DNA of 64,000 bases, taken from Salinibacillus xinjiangensis. GTDB lineage: Bacteria > Bacillota > Bacilli > Bacillales > Alkalibacillaceae. How positions within the stretch are numbered: the first letter of the stretch is position 1; each line of letters starts with the position of its first letter. Location of the stretch: assembly GCF_009649735.1 (NCBI RefSeq), contig NZ_WJNH01000007.1:186001-250000 (forward strand), written 5' to 3'. Shown one piece after another: positions 34,407 to 43,349 of the stretch. The position numbers were made by a program, and so were the translations under genes. The notes beneath the pieces were generated by a model that saw only the letters and a program-made list of their open reading frames with translations, made no database searches and was not told where the DNA came from.

Positions 34407-34967
34407 CTATGAACCGCTCAAAGATAATTTTTTCACTTTCAAAACGATAGTCCGTACACCGAAACCAATGACTAAATAATAGAAAAATGAATATACGTAA
34501 TGCCAATTTATATAACTCACAAGTTCTAGCCTTGATGAAATAGGCTCACCGACAAAAGCAAATAATGTACTCATAAGAACCAATGCTATACTATAGGACT
34601 TCCAACTCGTAAAATACTGAAATATAAACATGAAAGCAACAGGTACCATGGACATATCAAAAGGAATTGCACGTGGTGAGATGGGAACCAATTGAGTGGG
34701 GTAAACCCAGAACTCAAAAACTAAGCCAATTACATCTAAATATGTAGTAGGGATAATAACTAACGTACCAACGAATAAGCTTTCGAGAAGCTTGTCTTTA
34801 ATAGCGAATTTATACCATAAAATCCATGGAAAAATTAGAAAAGAAACGAGAATCCACCATTCGGGTGTAAATACCTCAAACCTCAACCAGCCTTCTTGAT
34901 CAAGGTGTGCGGCTTGTTGCTCCAATCGATGAACCTTCTCTAAATAATCGAACTTATCCAATGTCAT
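34407..34967 (-). CDS. CBO0543-family membrane protein, second copy
   Basis: 186-residue membrane protein, ~5-6 helices, with FEVFTPEWWILVSFLIFPWI after a 30-residue polar N-terminus, and WVYPTQLVPISPRAIPFDMS in the middle, features of CBO0543-type proteins. The two copies in the window (24230 and here) share little beyond topology and aromatic content. Function unknown. The ribosome binding site (TAGGTAG) is weak. It lies divergent in function from, but upstream of, arsR on the same strand. Confidence 0.7.
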   Translation of the reverse strand: MTLDKFDYLEKVHRLEQQAAHLDQEGWLRFEVFTPEWWILVSFLIFPWILWYKFAIKDKLLESLFVGTLVIIPTTYLDVIGLVFEFWVYPTQLVPISPRAIPFDMSMVPVAFMFIFQYFTSWKSYSIALVLMSTLFAFVGEPISSRLELVSYINWHYVYSFFYYLVIGFGVRTIVLKVKKLSLSGS

Positions 34968-35034
34968 CAGCTACCTATATTAAGATTTTAAACTTAATAT
35001 TTCCACTTTGGCACTGTTTATGACGATATAAAAA

Positions 35035-35057
35035 AAGCAACGCTTTAAGCGTTGCTT
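35035..35057 (-). terminator. Terminator of the MazG-like gene
   Basis: AAGCAACGCT/AAGCGTTGCTT hairpin with seven T on the minus strand. Confidence 0.85.
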
Positions 35058-35066
35058 CAGAATGAC

Positions 35067-35450
35067 TTATTTTTTTATGACTCCAACATCCTTATTTTCC
35101 CGCTTCTTCACCTCAGCCATTTTTTCATAATAAGCCTCTTCCAAATCAATCTCAAAAAAGTTAGCCATTTTCATCAGATAGGCAAGGCAATCCACCATCT
35201 CTTTTCCTAAATCCTTTTGAACTGTTTCAACACCATGACGAAAGGCTTCCTGTTCATTCGTTCCATTTTTCATCTCTTGGTATGTGATGTTAAATAGTCT
35301 GCGTAATTCCTCCGCGACTTCTCCAACCTCTGTCGTTAGTAGCATGTAATTATTCAGAAGGGAGGTGCGGCTTGATTCAAAGTTAGCGTCATCGATTTCC
35401 CAGTTCATGTCCTTTACCAATTGCTTAGCGTACTTCTGCATCTCTTTCAT
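35067..35450 (-). CDS. MazG-like nucleotide pyrophosphohydrolase
   Basis: 127-residue all-alpha NTP pyrophosphohydrolase of the MazG-like type, which hydrolyses (d)NTPs to NMP and pyrophosphate. The metal-binding pattern is seen in LLTTEVGEVAEELRR (EVGE-x-x-E) and LGKEMVDCLAYLMKMAN (E-x-x-D). The ATG at 35450 is chosen, with GAGGTG 6 bp upstream; the longer frame starts right after the ABC transporter stop. It lies downstream of that gene with ~20 bp between, probably one operon. Confidence 0.82.
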   Translation of the reverse strand: MKEMQKYAKQLVKDMNWEIDDANFESSRTSLLNNYMLLTTEVGEVAEELRRLFNITYQEMKNGTNEQEAFRHGVETVQKDLGKEMVDCLAYLMKMANFFEIDLEEAYYEKMAEVKKRENKDVGVIKK

Positions 35451-35471
35451 TCTAAACACCTCATTATCCAT

Positions 35472-37208
35472 TTACTTTGTGAGCGCTTCTTCCTTTTGTT
35501 CAAACTGGATGCGATGCAGGTTTGCAAACACGCCCCCAGCATCGATTAACTCCTGATAGGTTCCTTCTTCTTCAATTCCGTTAGATGTGACCACCATGAC
35601 TCGGTCTGCATCACGAATTGTCGCTAATCGGTGAGCAATAACTAAAGTAGTACGATTTTCAGCAAGCTCGGTCAATGATTTTTGGATGATTTTTTCTGTA
35701 TAGGTATCAAGAGCTGACGTTGCCTCATCCAAAATTAATATAGGTGGATTCTTTAAAAAGACGCGGGCAATGGCCAACCGCTGTTTCTGGCCACCCGAAA
35801 GCTTCAATCCACGCTCCCCAATTTGGGTATCATAGCCATCTGGTAAACTGGCAATCACATCATCCAAATGAGCCTTTTGTGCAGCCTCACGAATTTCTTT
35901 CTCGGTTGCTTGTTGGTTTCCATAGGCAATATTTTCACGAATGGTTCCCGTAAATAAAAAGACATCCTGCTGAACAATCCCAATTTGGGAACGGAGAGAC
36001 TTTTTCGTCATGTCACGAACATCCAAACCATCAATGGAAATCGAACCTTGTTCCACATCATAAAAACGAGGAATCAAGGAACAAATCGTCGTTTTCCCAG
36101 CACCAGATGGTCCAACAAACGCGACCGTTTCCCCAGGTTTGATCGCTAAATTGATATTCTGAAGCACCGGCTTATGAGGATCATAGGAAAAATCAACATT
36201 GTGAAAGTGGATATTTCCTGTCAATTCCTGTACTGTTTTTGCATTCGGACGATCCTGAATATCTGGCTCCTGAGAGATTAAATCCTGGAATCTCTTAAAC
36301 CCTGCCATTCCCTTAGGATATAGCTCTAATAGGGCACTAATTTTATCGACGGGCTTAATCAAAACATTCGTATACAATACAAAGCTGACCAGTTCTCCAT
36401 AACTTAATAGATCCTGAAAATTCAACCAAGCCCCAACGACTAAAACAACTAAGGTTAATAGTCTTGTCATCATGTAAATACTAGAATGAGTCCCAGCCAT
36501 CACCTTATAAGCAACAAGCTTAGCTTTCCGAAATAAGCCATTATCCTTTTGAAAACGGTTCATTTCAAAATTCTCATTCGTAAAAGACTGGACGACGCGG
36601 ACACCCGCTACACTATCCTCTACGCGTGCATTCACATCAGCTATTTTACCATACATATTTTTCCACGCCTGATTCATTTTCACATTACAATAGGTGACAA
36701 GCGCCGTTAACAATGGCACCATGACAACGGCAATTAAAGCGAGTGTTGGGTTAATGGTAAACATGATCCCAAATGCGCCAAAGAAGGTCATAATGGCAAT
36801 GAAAAAGTCCTCTGGTCCATGATGGGCAAGTTCGCCAATATCAAATAAGTCGTTTGTAATCCGACTCATGATATGGCCTGTCTTCGTATTATCAAAAAAT
36901 CGAAAGGACTGCTTTTGGACATGGGTAAACAGCTCCTCCCGCATGTCGGTTTCAATATTGATACCAAGCTTGTGTCCTAAGTAGCTGACAACATATTGTA
37001 AGAATGTACTTAATATATAGACAAGCAAGAGTAATATACTTACGGTTACGATGACATTCCAGTCACCCTCAGGTAGTAGTTCATCTATAAAAAATTGAAC
37101 TGCGATTGGAAAGGCAAGCTCCAAAATGGCCACAATCACCGCACTCGTAAAATCTATCATAAACAGCCGCTTATGGGGCTTATAGTAAGAGAAAAATTGT
37201 TTTAACAT
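35472..37208 (-). CDS. ABC exporter half-transporter (YgaD type)
   Basis: 578-residue fused membrane/ATPase protein that works as a dimer. Six helices lie in the first ~310 residues; the ATPase has Walker A GPSGAGKTT, Q-loop VQQDVFLF, signature LSGGQKQRLAIAR, Walker B ILILDEATSALD and the H-loop AHRLATIRDAD. Length and N-terminus (MLKQFFSYYKPHKRLF) resemble B. subtilis YgaD. Multidrug or lipid export is typical of the class; the cargo is unknown. The MazG-like gene follows without a terminator. Confidence 0.93.
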   Translation of the reverse strand: MLKQFFSYYKPHKRLFMIDFTSAVIVAILELAFPIAVQFFIDELLPEGDWNVIVTVSILLLLVYILSTFLQYVVSYLGHKLGINIETDMREELFTHVQKQSFRFFDNTKTGHIMSRITNDLFDIGELAHHGPEDFFIAIMTFFGAFGIMFTINPTLALIAVVMVPLLTALVTYCNVKMNQAWKNMYGKIADVNARVEDSVAGVRVVQSFTNENFEMNRFQKDNGLFRKAKLVAYKVMAGTHSSIYMMTRLLTLVVLVVGAWLNFQDLLSYGELVSFVLYTNVLIKPVDKISALLELYPKGMAGFKRFQDLISQEPDIQDRPNAKTVQELTGNIHFHNVDFSYDPHKPVLQNINLAIKPGETVAFVGPSGAGKTTICSLIPRFYDVEQGSISIDGLDVRDMTKKSLRSQIGIVQQDVFLFTGTIRENIAYGNQQATEKEIREAAQKAHLDDVIASLPDGYDTQIGERGLKLSGGQKQRLAIARVFLKNPPILILDEATSALDTYTEKIIQKSLTELAENRTTLVIAHRLATIRDADRVMVVTSNGIEEEGTYQELIDAGGVFANLHRIQFEQKEEALTK

Positions 37209-37298
37209 GCTGTTCTGGTCTCCTTATCATATAAATACCAATTTATTATAGCAAAGTTCTACTATTTTCACGATGAGAATGCCTAGATCAAAATAAAA

Positions 37299-37322
37299 AC
37301 CACCCTTAGCATTAAGGATGGT
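37299..37322 (-). terminator. Terminator of the multi-pass membrane protein gene
   Basis: ACCATCCTTA/TAAGGGTGGT stem (minus strand) followed by a T-rich tract. Confidence 0.7.
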
Positions 37323-37330
37323 GTAATTGA

Positions 37331-38560
37331 CTAAACGGGTGAGTGTTTATGTTTGAAAAACGAGGTCCATAGTACCAAGATTCCAATTAATAATAGTAAG
37401 CTAGCAAAACATAAGCCCTCTAAATAGAATGGAAGTGAGCCAAGTTCTAGCCAACCTATTAAAGACTGAATAAATAACAACAACTCATTGATGGTGAAAC
37501 CTACTATAAAAAGAACAAAACCAACTATAGTGGTCTGATTAGTGCGTACCCAATTCAACATTATAAACTGAGATAAAATAAACACACTAATAAAACCTAA
37601 TAGGGTTAGATGTAAATATCCGATAATTACATTTCTTGTATCATAGACGAGTACAGATAGAGTGGGGGAGATGAGTCCCAATTCCATTGTGCTTTTGATA
37701 ACAAAAAGAAGAAACGTTATAACGAGACTGTTTGCGACAAGCTTAGAATATTGCTCATATAAAGACTTCCATGATTTCCGAAACGCCGTTAATACAAAGA
37801 TAACCCCAATCCATTGACCAACACTTCCGATTGCTGCAGTCATTTCAGCTAGCTTTCCAGTCCCATCCATCCATAAAATCGATAATACAAGGCCCGGGAA
37901 TAGGGAAAGAAAATAAACCATGAAACCTCGTTTTAACCAGGTGTGATGGAAGGGAATATTTTGTCTACACAAAATCAGAGCAAAACATCCAATCAACCCT
38001 AATGTTAACCAACCATTATATTGAAAATGAAGATAAAAATAAATGGCCATATCAAAAAGCGGGGAATCCTTTAATCCGTTGGCGGAAATATAGCCTAAGG
38101 AAAAAGGACCGAGAGAGGAGATAATCAGGGTAATTAAGGCACCCTTAATCCATAAAGTTGCTACTTTAGACGCATCTCGACATTTTATTTCCCGGAAAAT
38201 AAATAGAGCGGCCCAATATTCAATTAGAATATGGAGTGTTGACATGACGATTGAAAATACGGCGTAGCCCTGGGTTAAAAAAGCGACAAACATGATCAGA
38301 GATGTAATGGCTAAAGCTGCACAAATAGCAATTGCCTGTTTTCGTCTTTTTAGTGTAGACCAGAAAAGAGTAAGAGATATCACGAACAACCCTAGAAAAG
38401 CCCATCCTAATATGGCCAAATGAGAGTGACCGTGTAACACATTGGTATATGGGACCAGGTTATTTGGATACAAGGAGAACAGACGCATCCAAACCCCTGA
38501 TAATGCAGACAAAGTAAAAAATAATAAGGAGATATGCAAATAGACCTTTAGTTTACCCAT
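37331..38560 (-). CDS. Twelve-helix membrane protein, heme-copper-oxidase subunit I-like
   Basis: 409 residues, with ~12 hydrophobic helices and no soluble domain. Several helices carry histidines in heme-copper-oxidase style: NVLHGHSHLAILGW, TLHILIEYW, YLHFQYNGW and GYLHLTLLGF. The pattern is reminiscent of subunit I or of NnrS-like heme/NO proteins, but the full set of heme-copper ligands is not present in an obvious way. Strong ribosome binding site (GGAGGGGGG). Monocistronic. Role unknown; the histidine layout makes heme or metal binding plausible. Confidence 0.6.
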   Translation of the reverse strand: MGKLKVYLHISLLFFTLSALSGVWMRLFSLYPNNLVPYTNVLHGHSHLAILGWAFLGLFVISLTLFWSTLKRRKQAIAICAALAITSLIMFVAFLTQGYAVFSIVMSTLHILIEYWAALFIFREIKCRDASKVATLWIKGALITLIISSLGPFSLGYISANGLKDSPLFDMAIYFYLHFQYNGWLTLGLIGCFALILCRQNIPFHHTWLKRGFMVYFLSLFPGLVLSILWMDGTGKLAEMTAAIGSVGQWIGVIFVLTAFRKSWKSLYEQYSKLVANSLVITFLLFVIKSTMELGLISPTLSVLVYDTRNVIIGYLHLTLLGFISVFILSQFIMLNWVRTNQTTIVGFVLFIVGFTINELLLFIQSLIGWLELGSLPFYLEGLCFASLLLLIGILVLWTSFFKHKHSPV

Positions 38561-38696
38561 GACCCCCCTCCCAACTAATACAATTCCATCATGCTAAAAC
38601 AGAAGGGGGCATGCAAGGTATCTACGGTTTTGTCAAAAAAACATGCAGAAGTTATGACGATTTTATGAACATCCGTGTAAGCTAAGCCAAATAAAA

Positions 38697-38720
38697 AACC
38701 AGGCTGAAACCAACCTGGTT
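38697..38720 (-). terminator. Terminator of the sigma/anti-sigma operon
   Basis: AACCAGGTTG/CAGCCTGGTT hairpin, then six T on the minus strand. Confidence 0.85.
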
Positions 38721-38727
38721 CGTGTCG

Positions 38728-39465
38728 CTATTTCACAATTTCAAAGCTCTCTAGCATTGAATCAAAGCGTACCCCGTGTCCTTCTGAAGCTTCGAGGAAG
38801 TACTCTTGTTTAATCACAAAAACATTCCCTCCACTTTCAAAGAAATAGTATTTATAAACGGGGCTATCCCATTCATTGGGTTCTTCTTCCATATATTTGA
38901 CGAACTTTCCTGGTAGGGGTTCATTCACTGGTCCCTCTCGACGAACAGCGAGACCCTCATTGATAACCTCATTAGTGGCCTTCTTCATTTGCTCCTCAAT
39001 CGTGGTATTTGTATGTTGACTAATTTCCATCGAGACCTCTGGGTATTGCTCTCCTAATTCTTGTTTCGGGACAATTCGGTCCGTGTCACCTTTTACCATT
39101 TTATAGCGTGAATCGTCTACATAGATGATATAATCTAGCTCTTCTTTAGTTTCGAGGGTCACTTCCGTTTCTTCCTTATCTCCTTCAATCGCAATGTCGA
39201 CCTGTTTGTTTGGTTCAAATAATTCCTTCAAGCTCCCGATTATGGCCTGACCAGTTGTAGTTGAGGTCCCAATGCTGATCATAACAACAACAGCAAGCAT
39301 CGCAACGCCAACGACAAATCGGTTTGGCTTTTTGCTTTCTGGTTCCTCGTCAGTAAATAATCTTTGCTGAATGTTTTCCCAAGTATGGTCCTTTAAATTG
39401 TTCATGTCGTTTGTTTGGCTTGTAAAATAGTGTTGTAGTTTATCATCAAACCTGCTTTTTTTCAT
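38728..39465 (-). CDS. Membrane-anchored anti-sigma factor
   Basis: 245 residues with one helix (~residues 50-70, FVVGVAMLAVVVMISIGTST) separating an N-terminal cytoplasmic segment (WENIQQRLF) from a larger extracytoplasmic domain. The start overlaps the end of the ECF sigma gene by 20 bp, the usual sigma/anti-sigma layout, and GGAGGG precedes it. The outer domain ends in DSMLESFEIVK, a DUF4367-like closing motif. It probably holds the sigma factor at the membrane until an envelope signal arrives. Confidence 0.8.
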   Translation of the reverse strand: MKKSRFDDKLQHYFTSQTNDMNNLKDHTWENIQQRLFTDEEPESKKPNRFVVGVAMLAVVVMISIGTSTTTGQAIIGSLKELFEPNKQVDIAIEGDKEETEVTLETKEELDYIIYVDDSRYKMVKGDTDRIVPKQELGEQYPEVSMEISQHTNTTIEEQMKKATNEVINEGLAVRREGPVNEPLPGKFVKYMEEEPNEWDSPVYKYYFFESGGNVFVIKQEYFLEASEGHGVRFDSMLESFEIVK

Positions 39466-39979
39466 CTGTCATCCCTCCTAAAATGGTGCGGAGTTTCTCT
39501 CTACCCTTAAAGAGCCTGGATTTGACGGTATTTAAATTTAACTCGAGAATTTCAGCAATTTCTTTTTCGGTAAAATCATGTAAATACTTTAAAATAATCG
39601 GTGTTCGATTAATTTCCTCCAATTGATTTAAAGCTTCTTCAATGATTAAGTTTTCATCATTTCTCTTGTAGGTGAACATTTCTATCGTATTATCGACAGT
39701 CGATACAGATTGATGTTTCGTTTTATTTTTCATATACCGATTGGTTTCATTGATCAAAATACGATAAAACCACGGTTTAAACGGTCTTTTATGATCGAAT
39801 GCATGGATGTTTCGATAAACTTTAATAAACGTCTCTTGAACAATATCTGAGGCATCATTCTTGTTTTTTGTAATCGAAATAGCTGTAGCTAATGCGTAGT
39901 TGGCGTATTGATCATAAAGCTCTTTGAATGCTTTTTGATTGCCTTTTTTAACTTTTTTAATCAAAGGTTTCTCGTTCAT
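39446..39979 (-). CDS. ECF RNA polymerase sigma factor
   Basis: 177-residue extracytoplasmic-function sigma factor. Region 2 reads ASDIVQETFIKVYRNIHAFD and RPFKPWFYRILINETNRYM; region 4 reads EKEIAEILELNLNTVKSRLF with GREKLR, the -35-binding helix-turn-helix. GGAGGAGG lies directly before the ATG. The downstream overlapping gene is its likely anti-sigma factor. A possible ECF-type promoter upstream suggests autoregulation. Confidence 0.92.
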   Translation of the reverse strand: MNEKPLIKKVKKGNQKAFKELYDQYANYALATAISITKNKNDASDIVQETFIKVYRNIHAFDHKRPFKPWFYRILINETNRYMKNKTKHQSVSTVDNTIEMFTYKRNDENLIIEEALNQLEEINRTPIILKYLHDFTEKEIAEILELNLNTVKSRLFKGREKLRTILGGMTDEKKQV

Positions 39980-40004
39980 GCTCCTCCTCCTAGCATCTTT
40001 ATAA

Positions 40005-40036
40005 TATATACCGTTAAATGGAGAAAAAAGTTTTCG
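40005..40036 (-). promoter_or_regulatory. Possible autoregulated ECF promoter
   Basis: Minus strand CGAAAACTTTTTT, ~10 bp, CGGTATAT. The AAC...CGTAT-like arrangement resembles ECF promoters, but the spacing is only approximate. Confidence 0.35.
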
Positions 40037-40148
40037 TGAAGTTTACTTTTTTTCTTTTAATTATGTATTGTGGGGATGAATTTCACCATTATTGCCGACA
40101 TTCATGTTTTTCTAATATGATTAAAGTATAACGGAGGAGCTGAGCTTT

Positions 40149-40886
40149 GTGACTAAAAATATGATAATTTTTACCATTATTATGGGTTGGACTTTATTGA
40201 TATATGGTGGAATTACTTACTTATTAGTGAAGAAAAAAGAATATAGCTTAATATCGGGCTTTTATAATCGTCCAGAGGAAGAGCAAAGCTTTTTAATCGA
40301 AAACGGGTATGTAAAGGCGATGGAAAAGCTACTTGTTTATACCTTTTATTTACACGTGCTTGCTTTTCTGTTGACTCTGTTGGATGTCCCTTTTGGCGCG
40401 GAAATTAGTTTTGGACTATTCACCATTGTTCTGTTAGCTGGGGTGATTTATATCCAAAAATTTGAAGTTCCTCATAAGAGGAAGAAGTATTTTTGGATAT
40501 CAGGCTCCATTTCTGTGGGGACTGTATTGTTTCTCGTGATCATCATAGGGCTTGACTATATGGACAACGAAGTAATCATTGAAGAAGAAACCTTTAAAAT
40601 CTCTGGGATGTATGGGGGAGAGTGGTCTGTCGATGAAATAGAAGAGGTCAAACTTTTAGAAGAGCTGCCTAAGGTAATCGTTAGAACTAAAGGAATGGCG
40701 ACTTCCAATCTATTGAAGGGGAACTTTCGATTAGAAGAGCCATATGGTAAGGGAAAGCTGTTTATTGAAAAGGGGCATAAACCCTATTTGTATGTGTCGA
40801 ATGGAGATGATTATGTGATTATAAATCGGGAAGAAGCTGGTATGGTAGAGGAGCTGTATGACCAGATATATAAAGGAATGAACTAG
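40149..40886 (+). CDS. DUF3784-like membrane protein with a PH-like domain
   Basis: 245 residues. Four helices occupy ~residues 5-140, with the DUF3784-type SLISGFYNRPEEE loop after the first. The C-terminal ~95 residues form a beta-rich domain (FKISGMYGGEWSVDEIEEVK...PYLYVSNGDDYVIINREEA), a bacterial PH-like fold. GTG start, with GGAGGAG 9 bp upstream. Divergent from the ECF sigma gene and sharing its 170-bp regulatory region. Function unknown, possibly an envelope-stress target. Confidence 0.72.
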   Translation: MTKNMIIFTIIMGWTLLIYGGITYLLVKKKEYSLISGFYNRPEEEQSFLIENGYVKAMEKLLVYTFYLHVLAFLLTLLDVPFGAEISFGLFTIVLLAGVIYIQKFEVPHKRKKYFWISGSISVGTVLFLVIIIGLDYMDNEVIIEEETFKISGMYGGEWSVDEIEEVKLLEELPKVIVRTKGMATSNLLKGNFRLEEPYGKGKLFIEKGHKPYLYVSNGDDYVIINREEAGMVEELYDQIYKGMN

Positions 40887-40929
40887 TGGATTTAGGGAAA
40901 CCTCTAGTTGAAGTTTCCCTCAAACTTTT

Positions 40930-41205
40930 TTAACGCTCATCTTTGTTATTGTGACGAAGATCCTGAATATGCTGACGGGTGTTATGCAGCTGTTCAAAGG
41001 CCTGTTGAAATTGGGGATTTTCGGTCGCCTCTTGACCTGCTTGCTGCTGAGCAGTGTGTAATTCCTGTTCTACTCGCTCAAGTTGCTGCTGTGCCTGTTG
41101 AATAAGCTCGGGGTCCTCACCCTGAGCATCAATTAAGGTTTCATTGGCTTCCTGTATTTGATGACTTGCCTGTTGTAACATCTCATGTAAATTTTGATTC
41201 GACAT
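40930..41205 (-). CDS. Gln/Glu-rich helical small protein
   Basis: 91 residues, nearly all helix-formers with heavy Gln, Glu, His and Ala content (LHEMLQQASHQIQEANETL, ELIQQAQQQLERVEQEL, FEQLHNTRQHIQDLRHN). Heptad spacing points to an antiparallel coiled coil. The ATG at 41205 is used, with GGAGGG 7 bp upstream. No cysteine, signal or membrane part. Family not recognised; similar Gln-rich proteins of Bacillus are sporulation-associated or unknown. Confidence 0.65.
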   Translation of the reverse strand: MSNQNLHEMLQQASHQIQEANETLIDAQGEDPELIQQAQQQLERVEQELHTAQQQAGQEATENPQFQQAFEQLHNTRQHIQDLRHNNKDER

Positions 41206-41289
41206 CGCATTACCCTCCATTTGCCTTCTTATCAAGTATATTGTGCGTAGGGGTGTGTGGGATTATGTATTGGGAGTGGGGAGAATTGT

Positions 41290-41540
41290 GAGTATTGCTT
41301 GATTGTAGGCTTTGGGTAGCGCTGGTTGATTTGGATAATGTGGGGGTGTTGCTGAAGTTTGGAGTGGTTTGGCTAATGTACAGGTGTGTGATGCTGAAGA
41401 TTGTGTTTAAATGCTGGAGAGTGGGTCAAATGCTGAAGTTACACTAAGTTTGGCTAAAGTTGAGCAGTAGACGGCTGAACTACACAGTGCATAAGCTAAA
41501 GCTGAGTGTCGAAATGCTAAAGCTGGTCCAACCAAATCAT
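41290..41540. repeat. Family B repeat cluster 3
   Basis: Words GCTGAAG, GCTAAAG, GGCTAA and GCTGAAC (complement of TTTAGC/TTCAGC) about every 25 bp, around ten in 250 bp, downstream of the terminator of the flavin reductase gene. The 380-bp gap 41206-41587 has no other feature. Confidence 0.7.
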
Positions 41541-41561
41541 GTCAAGAGTCAGAAAATAAAG

Positions 41562-41585
41562 ACCAGGACCTCTCAAGGCCCTGGC
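41562..41585 (-). terminator. Terminator of the flavin reductase gene
   Basis: CCAGGGCC/GGTCCTGG stem on the minus strand with TCTTTATTTT following. Confidence 0.7.
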
Positions 41586-41587
41586 TA

Positions 41588-42154
41588 CTAAAAATCATAC
41601 TCCGCTTCCTTCGCTTCACGTATTTTTGCATAAGTCTCCGTGAGTACAACCGTATCCTCAACTAAACGATCGATACGGAAAAACACATCATCATTGGTAA
41701 TTTCTTTTCGATGAAAATCCATTTCTTCAATAAATACATATGACTGAACAATTTGTGCCTTCATATAAGCTAAAATGGGTTTTAATTGTTGTTCGGCAAT
41801 TAAGTAATGTTTTTGGGTGCCTGCTGTGACAAGCATGCTGACAACTTTATCGCGAAAGGCGTTAACAGGCAGTAAATCAAATATATTTTTTAATGTTGCC
41901 GGAATGGATGCTTGGAAAATAGGGGTCCCAATGACAATCGCATCTGCACCCATAATCGTTTGGGTTACGTACTTAGTGTCCCCTTCGTATTCTAAGTAGT
42001 TTCGTCCATCACTAAACTGAACATCATATTCAGCCAAATCGATTAAAGCGACTTCTACATCTGAATACTTTTCGTTCAACGCTTTTACGACGTAGTTCAT
42101 AGCAGTTCTCGTTTTAGAACCGACCTTTGAACCGGATAAAGCAACTATTTTCAA
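41588..42154 (-). CDS. NAD(P)H-dependent FMN reductase
   Basis: 188-residue flavodoxin-fold reductase of the NADPH-dependent FMN reductase family. The FMN phosphate loop is ALSGSKVGSKTRT at the N-terminus, and the family motif GTPIFQASIPATLKNIFDLL with the core TAGTQKH follows. Start is TTG at 42154 behind AGGAGGG. It lies 12 bp downstream of a luciferase-like monooxygenase, so it probably supplies reduced FMN to that enzyme. Such pairs desulfonate or oxidise small organic compounds. Confidence 0.88.
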   Translation of the reverse strand: MKIVALSGSKVGSKTRTAMNYVVKALNEKYSDVEVALIDLAEYDVQFSDGRNYLEYEGDTKYVTQTIMGADAIVIGTPIFQASIPATLKNIFDLLPVNAFRDKVVSMLVTAGTQKHYLIAEQQLKPILAYMKAQIVQSYVFIEEMDFHRKEITNDDVFFRIDRLVEDTVVLTETYAKIREAKEAEYDF

Positions 42155-42166
42155 CGCAAAACCCTC

Positions 42167-43225
42167 CTAGTTTTTTGCTGTATATTTTTTAATGGCTGGT
42201 AAAATTTCCGTTCCGATTATGTCGATATTCTTTTTTAAATTGTCAAATGAAACTCCACCGAAATCCATTTGGCCGATATAGCGCTGATGACCAAACTGTT
42301 CGTGCTGATAAAGAATTTTTTCAATGATTTGCTGTGGACTTCCAATATTCATGATACTACTTTTATCTACACTTTGGGCAAAAAGCTGCTTTGGAAAGCC
42401 CTGACCATTGGTTAGCTTCATTCCTTCATTAATGAAAGGGTGGGTCTCTCTAAGTGCCTGTTGAGAGGTTTCAGCCGCATAGAAAAAGCCTGCTGTTGAT
42501 ACGGGCAACTCGGCTGGGTCATAGCCGCTTTGTCGGGCAGCCTCACGATAAGCCTCAATCGTACGCTTGAAGACCGAGGTTGTACCACCTAAATGAGCCA
42601 TAAACATGGGAACTCCTGCATAGCCTGCCTTGATTGCACTAGCTGGTGTGCCACCAACTGCACGCCAAATCGGCATGGATCCATCTTTGGGACGTGGGAG
42701 AACTTTTGCATTTTTTAATGGAGCTCGGAATTCTCCGTTCCAATTGATCACTTCTTCTTCATTAATTCGCAACAGGAGGTCAAATTTTTCTTCAAATAAC
42801 TCCTCATAATCGCGAACATCATAGCCTAATAAATCAAAGAGACCGATTCTTGATGCACGTCCAGCGATAATCTCTGCCCGACCTTTGGATATCAAATCTA
42901 TAGTTGCAAAATCCTCATAAACACGAACAGGGTCAGAGGTACTGATTATGGTAGAGGAGCTAGCGATTTTAATGTTTTCGGTTGCTTGAGCGATGGCTGA
43001 TAGCACGACAGAATGGGCTTGAGTTGTGAAATAATCCTGGTGACTTTCTCCTACACTAAAAAAATCGATGCCAGCCTGATCGGCGAGTTTAGATAGCTCA
43101 ATAATTTCTTGTAAACGTTGCTGTGCTGAAATACGCTCACCTGTATGTGGGTCTGGTATATGGTCTCCAAGTGTATAAAGACCAAACTCGATCCCCTTGC
43201 TAGGATCGATGCGGTATTTTTCCAT
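42167..43225 (-). CDS. LLM-class flavin-dependent monooxygenase
   Basis: 352-residue bacterial luciferase-family enzyme with a TIM barrel. Hallmarks are FGLYTLGDHIPDP at the start, DFFSVGESHQDYF, the TSDPVRVYEDFATIDLISKGRAEI segment (quoted in parts: SDPVRVYEDFATID, KGRAEIIAGRAS) and GTPASAIKAGYAG. ATG 43225 is chosen, with AAAGGTGG 8 bp upstream; the longer GTG start lies inside that site. Operon with the FMN reductase downstream: a two-component monooxygenase. Substrate unknown. Confidence 0.9.
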   Translation of the reverse strand: MEKYRIDPSKGIEFGLYTLGDHIPDPHTGERISAQQRLQEIIELSKLADQAGIDFFSVGESHQDYFTTQAHSVVLSAIAQATENIKIASSSTIISTSDPVRVYEDFATIDLISKGRAEIIAGRASRIGLFDLLGYDVRDYEELFEEKFDLLLRINEEEVINWNGEFRAPLKNAKVLPRPKDGSMPIWRAVGGTPASAIKAGYAGVPMFMAHLGGTTSVFKRTIEAYREAARQSGYDPAELPVSTAGFFYAAETSQQALRETHPFINEGMKLTNGQGFPKQLFAQSVDKSSIMNIGSPQQIIEKILYQHEQFGHQRYIGQMDFGGVSFDNLKKNIDIIGTEILPAIKKYTAKN

Positions 43226-43313
43226 TTCGATATCCACCTTTCGTCATATGTATAATCTAGTTATAGTATGAACTATAAAAGCGCCTGAATCACTTATTTG
43301 ATATAAAAAGAAA

Positions 43314-43336
43314 GAGATGCCTCCTAGGTACATCTC
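43314..43336 (-). terminator. Weak terminator after azoreductase
   Basis: GAGATG/CATCTC arms around a CCTAGG centre, followed on the minus strand by a T-rich tract. Confidence 0.45.
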
Positions 43337-43349
43337 CTTCATCATATCA

